From NCBI GenBank assembly GCA_900754695.1, contig CAAEDU010000088.1, positions 1-12,961 of the forward strand: 12,961 nucleotides of DNA, written 5' to 3'. Positions 1 to 5,902 of the stretch are shown here, one piece after another. The translations under genes were made by a program, and so were the position numbers. Origin of the DNA: Clostridia bacterium. GTDB taxonomy: Bacteria; Bacillota; Clostridia; Christensenellales; CAG-917. Numbering within the stretch: the first letter of the stretch is position 1; each line of letters starts with the position of its first letter. The notes under the pieces are model-generated. The model was not told the origin of the DNA and made no database searches. It saw nothing but the letters and a program-made list of their open reading frames with translations.

Positions 1-349
1 CGCGCCGCTCAGCCAAACTTGCACAGCGGGCGCTTGCGCTCGCTCTTGCAAGTCGCGGCGCGCTAAGTGAGTGCCGAGCAACGCCGTTGATTTAAATAGG
101 CACGGGCTTTAATTTGCGAGTGCCGAATTCCTCCGCCCGTGCCGGGTTTTCAGCAAGTGCAGTTCTCCGCTTGGTTATGTCGGTGCGATATTAAAAACTT
201 TTGTAGAGATGCAAAGTCAGTCCCGCACGATGCGAGGACTGCACTTTAATCGGACACGGGGGAGGAAAGCCCGGAGGGAAGGAGGGGGAAATTCTAACTC
301 ACCCGCGAGACGAGAAGTTTGATAGAGCGCGCCTGAGCACGCCGAAACC
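1..349 (+). ncRNA. Large structured non-coding element, copy A
   Basis: No credible ORF. The sequence aligns closely with 4374-4750 (copy B) and, more distantly, with the minus strand of 12833-12451 (copy C). Predicted stems: P1 1-8/55-62 (CGCGCCGC/GCGGCGCG); P2 17-22/48-53; P3 25-32/37-44 with a CTTG loop; P4 99-107/135-143; P5 155-167/234-246; P6 183-187/224-228; P7 about 197-205/210-217 closed by a GAGA tetraloop; P8 257-260/270-273. P2, P3 and P4 differ in sequence between copies but stay paired, which is the reason for calling a structured RNA. Conserved unpaired-looking tracts include GGTTATGT (173-180) and a G-rich 3' part with GGAGGAAAG in the P8 loop. The P1 stem starts at base 1, so the 5' flank, any promoter and any repeat array lie outside the window. 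The 3' boundary is set by the GAGCACGCCG block shared with copy B. A non-autonomous mobile element that folds as single-stranded DNA is the main alternative. Confidence 0.75.
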
Positions 350-424
350 ATTGCACCCGCAGGAGGGGGCTAACAACACTCCCATGTCAGGGGACGGCAG
401 CTTATTTTCTTCTATGAGTACGCC

Positions 425-460
425 GAACACTCCGAGCGAGCATCCCCGGAGAGTGTGTTC
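425..460. other. Imperfect hairpin between copy A and the arsR-like gene
   Basis: GAACAC plus TCCG (425-434) can pair with CGGA plus GTGTTC (447-450 and 455-460), leaving a four-base bulge. It lies in the convergent gap between copy A (plus) and the arsR-like gene (minus). There is no good T-tract on either side, so it is not called a terminator. The words GAGTACGCCG and TCCGAGCGAGCA around it resemble the ~58-nt hairpin units seen upstream of copies B and C, so it may be a decayed unit or the 3' end of the copy A transcript. Nothing else was recognised in 350-476. Confidence 0.4.
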
Positions 461-476
461 ATGGCGGGCGGTTGCG

Positions 477-809
477 TCAAAGTCCCAAAAAGCGCACGCC
501 GGCGAACATGACGTCCTCGATGCGGCGGTTTTTCAGAGAGTAGTAGACGATCTTGCCGTCCCGGCGGGCGGAGACGATGTCCGCCGCGCGCAGCAGCCGC
601 AGTTGGTGCGAACAGGTGGTCTGATTGAGCCCGAGCACCCGCGCAAGATCTCCCACACACATCTCCGAGATGGCGAGGGCGCAGATGATCTTTGCGCGCG
701 TCGCGTCCGCACACGCTCCGAAGAACTCCGAGAGCATGTGCAGGGTGGCGTTGCGCGGGACATAGTCACGGATGAGTGCGACCGTCTGTTCGTCCAGGAG
801 GGTTTCCAT
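477..809 (-). CDS. ArsR/SmtB-family winged-helix transcriptional regulator
   Basis: A 110-residue protein of the usual length for the ArsR family, small dimeric DNA-binding repressors. The core runs from about residue 25 (MLSEFFGACADATRAKII, matching the family's 'FKALADPTRLRII' helix) through CVGDLARVLGLNQTTCSHQLRLL (51-73, recognition helix) to the beta-wing (about 78-92, RRDGKIVYYSL). The classic alpha-3 metal site would read CVC in the ELCVCDL position. Here it is C51-V-G53, so that site is incomplete and the inducer cannot be named. Other cysteines are C33, C43 and C66. The ATG at 809 lies six bases after a perfect TATAAT on the minus strand, so the mRNA is probably leaderless, and no Shine-Dalgarno is expected. 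The stop is followed by the convergent copy A region. The target is unknown. The small membrane-protein gene immediately upstream on the same strand is a possible partner, but it is not itself an obvious transporter. Confidence 0.9.
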   Translation of the reverse strand: METLLDEQTVALIRDYVPRNATLHMLSEFFGACADATRAKIICALAISEMCVGDLARVLGLNQTTCSHQLRLLRAADIVSARRDGKIVYYSLKNRRIEDVMFAGVRFLGL

Positions 810-815
810 GCGCGC

Positions 816-821
816 ATTATA
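816..821 (-). promoter_or_regulatory. -10 element of the arsR-like gene, leaderless configuration
   Basis: On the minus strand TATAAT is followed by GCGCGC and then the ATG, so the A of the start codon is the seventh base after the hexamer, where transcription normally begins. The -35 region (about 839-844, CGCATA) is poor. Confidence 0.7.
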
Positions 822-897
822 ATTCTTTTACGCGCGCGTATGCGGGCGGCATTTGGAGCTATACGGCGGATGTCGGCGCTTTCTGTCTATTGCGCGG

Positions 898-1071
898 TCA
901 CGTCGTGCCGTCGTCCTGTCCGTCCCGCGGGACGAGGGTGGGTCCCGCGACGGTGAGCGCAAAGAGTATGGAGAGCATGACGGCGGTCTCGGTGGAAGAC
1001 ATCCTCCCGTCCGAGGCGAACACCGTCATCACGATGAGCAGGAACAAAAACCAGTTTTCGTCGAATGCCAT
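898..1071 (-). CDS. Small hydrophobic (membrane) protein, unknown function
   Basis: A 57-residue protein beginning MAFDENWFLFLLIVMTVF. It has a first hydrophobic stretch at about residues 7-18, a short polar link (ASDGRMSSTE), a second hydrophobic stretch at about 29-46, and an acidic polar tail (PRDGQDDGTT). The pattern of a short FDENWFLFLLI start and one or two membrane segments resembles small membrane proteins annotated in many Clostridia, but I cannot assign a named family. The start at 1071 is chosen because GGGAG lies six to seven bases upstream on the minus strand and the protein then begins at the conserved-looking motif. An in-frame ATG at 1131 would add 20 polar residues and has a poorly spaced ribosome site. 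It lies about 90 bases upstream of the arsR-like gene on the same strand and diverges from uvrC. No clear terminator follows. Confidence 0.55.
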   Translation of the reverse strand: MAFDENWFLFLLIVMTVFASDGRMSSTETAVMLSILFALTVAGPTLVPRDGQDDGTT

Positions 1072-1159
1072 AGCTCTCTCCCGCACCAATCTATGCACCG
1101 TCCCCGCGAAGTGTTCCGCCGGGTCTGTCATCTCCCGAACCGTTCTGCGCGCTCTTTTC

Positions 1160-1188
1160 TTTACTTAATGCGCGGGGTGGGGTATAAT
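1160..1188 (+). promoter_or_regulatory. uvrC promoter (-35 TTTACT, -10 TATAAT), leaderless
   Basis: TTTACT at 1160-1165, a 17-base spacer and a perfect TATAAT at 1183-1188. The GTG start codon of uvrC begins seven bases after the -10 hexamer, so the transcript should start at or next to the start codon. No Shine-Dalgarno sequence fits in the six-base gap. Confidence 0.75.
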
Positions 1189-1194
1189 GTCTTC

Positions 1195-3078
1195 GTGGAC
1201 TTCAAGGCGAAACTCAAAGACGTGCCGGAGGATCCCGGCGTTTATTTGATGCTGGACAAGGACGGAGAGATCATCTACGTCGGCAAAGCCAAGCGCCTCA
1301 AAGCGCGGCTGAAGCAATATTTTTATCAGTCCGGCAACAAGACGGCGAAGGTGATGGCGATGCTCGCCCACGTCGCCGATTTTCGCTATATCATCTGCCC
1401 GAGCGAGGTGGACGCTCTCGTCACCGAGAACAACCTCATCAAGAAGCACACGCCCAAGTATAACATCCTGTTGAAGGACGACAAGTCCTATCCCTTCCTG
1501 CGCGTGGACATGCACGAGGATTTCCCCGCCGTCCGCCTGGTGAGAAGGCTGAAAAGCGACGGCGCGCAATATTTCGGGCCGTACATGCAGTCCGTCAACA
1601 TCCGCGACATCACCGACCTCATCCACACCGCGTTCAAGGTGCGGGACTGCTCGCGCGATCTTACAAAGCCCTCCCGTCCCTGTCTCAATTTCCACCTGGG
1701 CAAGTGCCTTGCGCCATGCACGGGCAACGTGAGCAGCGAGGAGTATAAGGAGGAGATAAAGAAGGTCATCGCCTTCCTCAAAGGCAACGACAGGGAAGTG
1801 GAGCGCGTCCTCACCGAGCGCATGATGCAGTTCGCCGACGAGGAGAATTTCGAGGTGGCGCTCAACTACAAGCACAAACTGAAAGTGCTGGATAACCTCG
1901 TGCGCAAACAGGTCAGCGCTCTTCCCAAGGACCTCGACCTCGACATTTTCGCCTACGAGACCAACGGCGTGCTCGGCGCGGTGAATATGCTCGTCGTGCG
2001 CGCGGGCAAGCTGGTGGGCGGTGACAACCGCGTCTTCACCGCCGCCGACGAGGACATCTCGTCGTATATCTATCAGTTCTACACCGCATCCCCGCCCGTG
2101 TGCAACGAGATAGTCACGGACTGCGCGGGGGACGCGGACGCGTTGGAGACGGCGGTCAATTCCCTTGCAGGGCACACCGTGCGTGTGATAGAGCCCAAAC
2201 AGGGCGTGCGTCGTCAGCTCCTCGATCTCTCTCACTCAAACGCTCGCGACGCGCTGGAAAAATACGGCAGCCGCGAGGAGAGGAGGGTGCTCCGCACCGA
2301 AGGCGCGGTGAAACAGCTCGGTGAGCTTCTCGGGCTGCACATCCTTCCCAACCGCATCGAGGCGTACGACATCTCGCACATCTCGGGCACGGACAAGGTG
2401 GCGAGCATGGTCGTCTTCGAGGGCGGCGAGGCAAAGAAAGCGCACTACCGCAAGTTCCGCATCAAGACCGTGGAAGGCAACAACGATTTCGCGTGCATGA
2501 AAGAGGCGCTCACCCGCAGGCTGATGCGCCTGAAAGAGGGAGAGGACGAGAGCTTCGCGACTCCGCCCGACCTCATCCTCATAGACGGCGGCAAAGGACA
2601 GCTCGCCTACGCGCTCGAAGCGCTGCGGGAGTGCGACGAAGAGGGGTTGGAGATCCTCTCCCTTGCCAAGCGTGAGGAGGAGGTCTTCCTCGGCAGTTCA
2701 CCGAAGGAGTCCATCCTGCTCCCCAAGGACTGCGTGGCGCTCCAGCTCTTGCAGCGCGTCCGCGACGAGGCGCACCGCTTCGCCATCACCTATCACCGCA
2801 CCCTGAGGGGCAAGCACATGTCCGAGACGGTGCTGATGAAGGTGCCCGGGATAGGGAAGGAAAGAGCGGAGGAACTCTTGAAAGCCTTCGGTTCGGCGGA
2901 GAACGTACGGCACGCTTCCGCGGAGGACATCGCCGCATTGAAGGGCTTTTCGCTTGCGTCCGCGCGCAAACTGCTCGCCGCGCTCAATGCGCAAAACGGC
3001 GACTTTAACGACATAAAAGAACAAGATAAACCCGCCGATACGCAAAATAATGAGAACGGCGGCGAGGATGGAAACTGA
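1195..3078 (+). CDS. uvrC: UvrABC system protein C (excision nuclease subunit)
   Basis: A 627-residue UvrC, which joins UvrB at a DNA lesion and makes the 3' and then the 5' incision in nucleotide excision repair. The N-terminal GIY-YIG nuclease domain shows PGVYLM (14-19), IIYVGKAK (26-33), R38 and E78 in the VTENNLIKK segment. A UVR (UvrB-contact) motif lies at about 203-238 (LTERMMQFADEENFEVAL). The RNase H-like 5' nuclease domain has D392 (YDISH), D431 (NNDF), D464 (LIDGGKGQ) and H527. Tandem helix-hairpin-helix motifs lie at about 548-605 (VPGIGKERAEELL). The tail is polar. The GTG start is chosen because the protein then begins VDFKAKLKDVPEDPGVYLM, the normal UvrC N-terminus. Longer frames upstream run through the promoter and are not conserved-looking. 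hprK follows after 34 bases, so the two are likely co-transcribed. Confidence 0.97.
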   Translation: MDFKAKLKDVPEDPGVYLMLDKDGEIIYVGKAKRLKARLKQYFYQSGNKTAKVMAMLAHVADFRYIICPSEVDALVTENNLIKKHTPKYNILLKDDKSYPFLRVDMHEDFPAVRLVRRLKSDGAQYFGPYMQSVNIRDITDLIHTAFKVRDCSRDLTKPSRPCLNFHLGKCLAPCTGNVSSEEYKEEIKKVIAFLKGNDREVERVLTERMMQFADEENFEVALNYKHKLKVLDNLVRKQVSALPKDLDLDIFAYETNGVLGAVNMLVVRAGKLVGGDNRVFTAADEDISSYIYQFYTASPPVCNEIVTDCAGDADALETAVNSLAGHTVRVIEPKQGVRRQLLDLSHSNARDALEKYGSREERRVLRTEGAVKQLGELLGLHILPNRIEAYDISHISGTDKVASMVVFEGGEAKKAHYRKFRIKTVEGNNDFACMKEALTRRLMRLKEGEDESFATPPDLILIDGGKGQLAYALEALRECDEEGLEILSLAKREEEVFLGSSPKESILLPKDCVALQLLQRVRDEAHRFAITYHRTLRGKHMSETVLMKVPGIGKERAEELLKAFGSAENVRHASAEDIAALKGFSLASARKLLAALNAQNGDFNDIKEQDKPADTQNNENGGEDGN

Positions 3079-3112
3079 GAACGCAAGGGCGCGGCGCGCC
3101 CGAGGAGGATAT

Positions 3113-4069
3113 ATGGTCAAAGACAATGTCAGAAAGAGCGAGGAGGCGATCGCCCCCGAAAAATTCGCGGCGGATCTCGAGCTCGAGGTCGTCTTCGCCC
3201 CGAAGGAAGACATCGTGTTCCGCTCCACCGCCACCAACCGTCCGGGGCTGCTTTTCGCGGGGTTCGACGAGTTCTTCCCGGAGCACAGGATCCAGATCCT
3301 CGGCAATGCGGAGATGGCTTATCTCGAGTCGCTGGACTCCGAAAAGAGAGCGGAGCAGCTCGAGCGCCTGTTCTCCAAAGGCGTGCCCTGCGTCATCGTC
3401 ACGCACAAGCACCCCGTCACGGAAGACATGAAGCATGTCGCCGAAAGGCATGCTACTGCGCTCTTTGTCAGCAACGAGTCCACCTCCGCCATTGAGAGCG
3501 ACGTGGTGCACTATCTCACCACCGCGCTCGCAGCCGGCGACACCATCCACGGCGAGCTGCTCGACATCAGCGGCATAGGTGTCCTGCTCATCGGCGACAG
3601 CGGCATCGGCAAGTCCGAGACCGCACTCGAGCTCGTCCACCGCGGGCATATGCTCGTCGCCGACGACCTCGTCGAGGTCAAGCGCATCAAAAACAAGATC
3701 TACGGCTATCCTCCCAAGCGCATCGCCAATCTCCTCGAAGTGCGCGGCGTCGGGCTCATCGACGTCGAGGCGATGTACGGCGTCGGCGGCGTCCTCAATC
3801 AGAAGCGCATCCACCTCGTCATCGAGATGGAGCAATGGGACGACAACAAGAGCTACGACCGCCTCGGCAACGAGGATCTCACCTACGACATCCTCGGCGT
3901 CAAGTTCCAACGCATCGTCGTCCCCGTCTCCGCCGGCCGCAACCTTGCCGTCGTCATCGAAGCCGCCTCCCGCAACTTCCGCCTGAAGTCCATGGGGCGG
4001 GACGCCCTTGATGAGCTGTCTTATAGGTTGATGGAGAAGAATCGCCCGGAAGACACCGACTTTGACTGA
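3113..4069 (+). CDS. hprK: HPr kinase/phosphorylase
   Basis: A 318-residue bifunctional enzyme that phosphorylates, and removes phosphate from, Ser46 of HPr, the carrier protein of the sugar phosphotransferase system. It thereby controls catabolite repression in Gram-positive bacteria. The N-terminal domain covers about 1-135. The catalytic domain shows H146 (IHGELLDISG), the Walker A loop GDSGIGKS (161-168), D184-D185 (VADDLVEV) and the HPrK signature LEVRGVGLIDV (208-218), followed by DRLG (249-252). All key positions are present and the length is normal. The start at 3113 is supported by AGGAGG at 3103-3108, four bases upstream of the ATG. It is the second gene of the uvrC-hprK unit and is followed by a strong terminator. 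In many relatives murB follows directly; here a terminator, a repeat array and structured element B separate them. Confidence 0.97.
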   Translation: MVKDNVRKSEEAIAPEKFAADLELEVVFAPKEDIVFRSTATNRPGLLFAGFDEFFPEHRIQILGNAEMAYLESLDSEKRAEQLERLFSKGVPCVIVTHKHPVTEDMKHVAERHATALFVSNESTSAIESDVVHYLTTALAAGDTIHGELLDISGIGVLLIGDSGIGKSETALELVHRGHMLVADDLVEVKRIKNKIYGYPPKRIANLLEVRGVGLIDVEAMYGVGGVLNQKRIHLVIEMEQWDDNKSYDRLGNEDLTYDILGVKFQRIVVPVSAGRNLAVVIEAASRNFRLKSMGRDALDELSYRLMEKNRPEDTDFD

Positions 4070-4096
4070 GGGCACTATTCGGCGAATAACATCGTC

Positions 4097-4160
4097 AAAG
4101 CCCCCGTCGTGGATGCTCACGTACGCATTAGTACGCTCCGCCTCCCGACGGGGGCTTTTC
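4097..4160 (+). terminator. Intrinsic terminator of uvrC-hprK with an expanded loop
   Basis: AAAGCCCCCGTCG (4097-4109) pairs perfectly with CGACGGGGGCTTT (4146-4158) over 13 bp, followed by a short T-rich stretch (TTTTCCTTGTTCTT). The 36-base loop contains its own 5-bp hairpin, CGTAC (4120-4124) with GTACG (4131-4135). The upstream word ATTCGGCG-N9-GTCAAAGCC is shared with the pfkA terminator. Confidence 0.85.
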
Positions 4161-4200
4161 CTTGTTCTTCATCCGAATATTGCCCTCAGTGAACGAGCAC

Positions 4201-4373
4201 TCATTCAGGGCGTCTCCGAGCACGATGGCTCTTTTTCGGAGACGGAATAACGAAAACTCCGAGCGTGACGTCCTTAGACACGACGTTATCTCATTCGAAG
4301 TGGAGCCGCTCACCAACGCGCACTTATTCAAAGCGTGCATGAACACGACGGTTCTATTTCGAAGACGGAACTA
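4201..4373 (+). repeat. Array of three diverged ~58-nt hairpin units upstream of copy B
   Basis: The units can be tracked by the words CACGATG (4221-4227), CACGACG (4279-4285) and CACGACG (4344-4350), giving steps of 58 and 65 bases. Unit 1 has a perfect 9-bp inverted repeat, CGTCTCCGA (4211-4219) with TCGGAGACG (4236-4244). Units carry variants of ATTCRRAGCGT before the word and of TTTCGRAGACGGAA after it. The last unit runs directly into the P1 stem of copy B. The same layout is found upstream of copy C. No start codon with a ribosome site and no sustained reading frame is present, so it is treated as non-coding. It could be part of the transcript of element B or a separate repeat. Confidence 0.65.
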
Positions 4374-4750
4374 CGCGCCGCTCACCCAAGCGTTCACAGG
4401 CGGTGCAGCCGCCTCTTGAACGCCGCGGCGCGCTAAGTGAGTGCCGAGCGCCAACGAAACATTAAGTAGGCACGGGCGTAGTGCGCGAGCGCCGAATTCC
4501 TCCGCCCGTGCCGGGTTTTCAGTAAGTGCAGTTCTCCGCTCGATTATGTTGGTGCGATATTAAAAACTTTTGTAGAAATGTACAGTTAATCCCGCAAGAT
4601 GCAAGGACTGCACTCGTTCGGACACGGGGGAGGAAAGCCCGAAGGGAAGGAGGGGGGAATTCTAACTTACCCTCGGACGAACAGTCTATTCGGAGCGTCT
4701 TAGAGTAAGATGAACAGCTTGATAGAGCGTCCCCGAGCACGCCGCGATCC
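4374..4750 (+). ncRNA. Large structured non-coding element, copy B
   Basis: Close relative of copy A (1-349) in the same orientation. Stems: P1 4374-4381/4425-4432; P2 GCGTTC/GAACGC 4390-4395/4418-4423 (different bases from copy A, still paired); P3 GGCGG/CCGCC 4399-4403/4409-4413 (again different); P4 4469-4477/4504-4512; P5 4525-4535/4604-4614; P6 4553-4556/4593-4596; P7 around a GAAA tetraloop at 4575-4578; P8 4625-4628/4638-4641 with GGAGGAAAG in the loop. Relative to copy A it has about 33 extra bases near the 3' end, bounded by GAACAG repeats at 4679-4684 and 4712-4717. A further hairpin-like unit (CGTCCCC around 4728, GGGGACG around 4767) lies between it and the murB promoter. No promoter was recognised upstream. 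It could be read from its own distant promoter or by read-through. It is not likely to be a murB leader, because murB seems to have its own promoter. Confidence 0.78.
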
Positions 4751-4781
4751 GCGGGCGGGTGTTCTTGGGGGACGGGGCGCA

Positions 4782-4787
4782 TATATT
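4782..4787 (+). promoter_or_regulatory. Probable -10 element of murB, leaderless configuration
   Basis: TATATT at 4782-4787 is followed after five bases by the murB ATG. No convincing -35 box is visible at the usual distance, where the sequence is G-rich. The position matches the arsR-like and uvrC promoters. Confidence 0.5.
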
Positions 4788-4792
4788 GTCGT

Positions 4793-5710
4793 ATGGATAT
4801 CGGTGTGTGCGACGGCGTTGCCGAGAGGATGGGGGTGGAAGTGAGGCGGGGAGTGTCCGCGGCGGAGCTCACCACTTTCCGAGGAGGGGGAGAGGCGGCG
4901 CGGGTGTATGTGCCGCGCTCGGCGGAGCAGGCGGCGGAGTTTGCTGCGGAGTGCGCGCGCCTCGGAGCTGAGTTTTTTGTGCTCGGCGGGGGGAGCAAGA
5001 CGTTGATCGCGGACGGCGAGGTGTTGCGCCCCGTGCTCTCGACGGCGAAGATGCGTGCGGTGACTTTTGCAGGCGAGGATGAGGGGAGAGTTTTCCTGCG
5101 CGCGGAGAGCGGGGCGAGGGTGCATGACCTCATGCGGGCGTGCGCCGTGTACGGCTGCGGGGGCGTTGAATTTATGGCGGGGGTGCGGGCTTCCGCGGGC
5201 GGGATGGTGCGGATGAACGCGGGCGCGTTCGGCGAACAGACGGCGGACATCGTCCTTGAGGCGGAGATCCTGAACGCGCTCACGGGCGAAACGGAGCGGA
5301 AGAAAAGAGAGGATATCCCCTTCGGCTATCGGCGCGGGGCGGAAGGATTCGTGCTCGCGGTGACGTTCGCTCTCCCGCGCATGACGGAGGAGGAGAGGGA
5401 GAAGCGTAGGGCGGCGTTTGTTGCCGAGAGGAAAAAGCGGCAGCCTCGTCTCCCGTCCTGCGGCAGCGTCTTCCGCAACTGCGGCGGGGTGCCCGTGGGT
5501 GCGCTCATCGAGGACGCGGGGCTCAAGGGGCTCAGGTTGGGCGGGGCAGAGATCTCACGCAAGCACGCCAATTTCATAGTCAATGCGGGCGGTGCGACGA
5601 CGGGGGACTTTCTCGGTCTCGCGGCGTACGCGGCGGAGCGGCTCGGCGAGCTGTTCGGGGTGTCTCCGGAAAAAGAATTTGAAATTCTTCAAGACGATCT
5701 GCCATTCTGA
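4793..5710 (+). CDS. murB: UDP-N-acetylenolpyruvoylglucosamine reductase
   Basis: A 305-residue FAD enzyme that reduces UDP-GlcNAc-enolpyruvate to UDP-MurNAc with NADPH in the cytoplasmic stage of peptidoglycan synthesis. The FAD-binding region shows FVLGGGSKTLIAD (62-74; usual form GGGSNLLV) and GGMVRMNAGAFG (136-147). FGYRRG (177-182) carries the conserved Tyr-Arg. CGSVFRN (223-229) carries the catalytic serine S225. LIEDAGLKGLRLGGAEIS (238-255) is typical of the short, Gram-positive-type MurB. E295 near the C-terminus sits in the family's final LExEV-like position. The usual AGIPGTVGGA segment reads AGVRASAGGM (129-138), a visible deviation. The start is placed at 4793 because it follows the -10 hexamer directly and the reading frame upstream lacks MurB-like sequence. 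It is separated from hprK by the terminator and element B, so it is transcribed independently. Confidence 0.95.
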   Translation: MDIGVCDGVAERMGVEVRRGVSAAELTTFRGGGEAARVYVPRSAEQAAEFAAECARLGAEFFVLGGGSKTLIADGEVLRPVLSTAKMRAVTFAGEDEGRVFLRAESGARVHDLMRACAVYGCGGVEFMAGVRASAGGMVRMNAGAFGEQTADIVLEAEILNALTGETERKKREDIPFGYRRGAEGFVLAVTFALPRMTEEEREKRRAAFVAERKKRQPRLPSCGSVFRNCGGVPVGALIEDAGLKGLRLGGAEISRKHANFIVNAGGATTGDFLGLAAYAAERLGELFGVSPEKEFEILQDDLPF

Positions 5711-5719
5711 CGAAAGCTA

Positions 5720-5728
5720 TGGTATAAT
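5720..5728 (+). promoter_or_regulatory. Extended -10 promoter of the PHP-whiA-dnaE genes
   Basis: TGG-TATAAT just after the murB stop is an extended -10 element (TGN before the hexamer). A -35 box is not evident. Predicted transcription start is near 5735, giving an untranslated leader of about 170 bases up to the PHP gene. That leader is GC-rich with several CGCGCG runs. Confidence 0.65.
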
Positions 5729-5902
5729 GATTTATCATCGTCCGCGCGAGCGCACGCACACGACGGCGCGCGCGGTGCGGAGACTCGCGCGTCCCGTTTA
5801 CGGTGCGCGCGGAGGCGTATGATCTTTTTGCCGCGGTGGAACGGATGTTTTCCTCGGCGGAAGGGGCGCGGGCGCGCCCCGAAAACTCTCGGGAGAACGG
5901 CG

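Noticed and set aside
251..300. RNase P RNA, suggested by GAGGAAAG followed by CCCG in copies A and B
   Set aside because: The other universal RNase P blocks (such as ACAGAA and the P4 3' strand) are absent, and three copies per 13 kb would be very unusual for RNase P.
1..349. Group II intron remnant
   Set aside because: No 34-nt domain V hairpin or intron-encoded protein is visible in any copy, and the GTGCG word inside the element pairs internally as P6 and is not at a 5' end.
853..1194. An upstream extension of uvrC giving a 741-residue protein
   Set aside because: The extension runs through the uvrC promoter and the antisense small gene. The UvrC family N-terminus begins exactly at the GTG at 1195.
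4201..4373. CRISPR array
   Set aside because: The units are diverged, few, and contain variable parts inside hairpins; there are no identical repeats with uniform spacers and no cas genes.
4162..4419. An 85-codon plus-strand frame over the B repeat array
   Set aside because: It has no ribosome site, no recognisable domain and overlaps structured repeats whose conservation is in hairpins, not codons.
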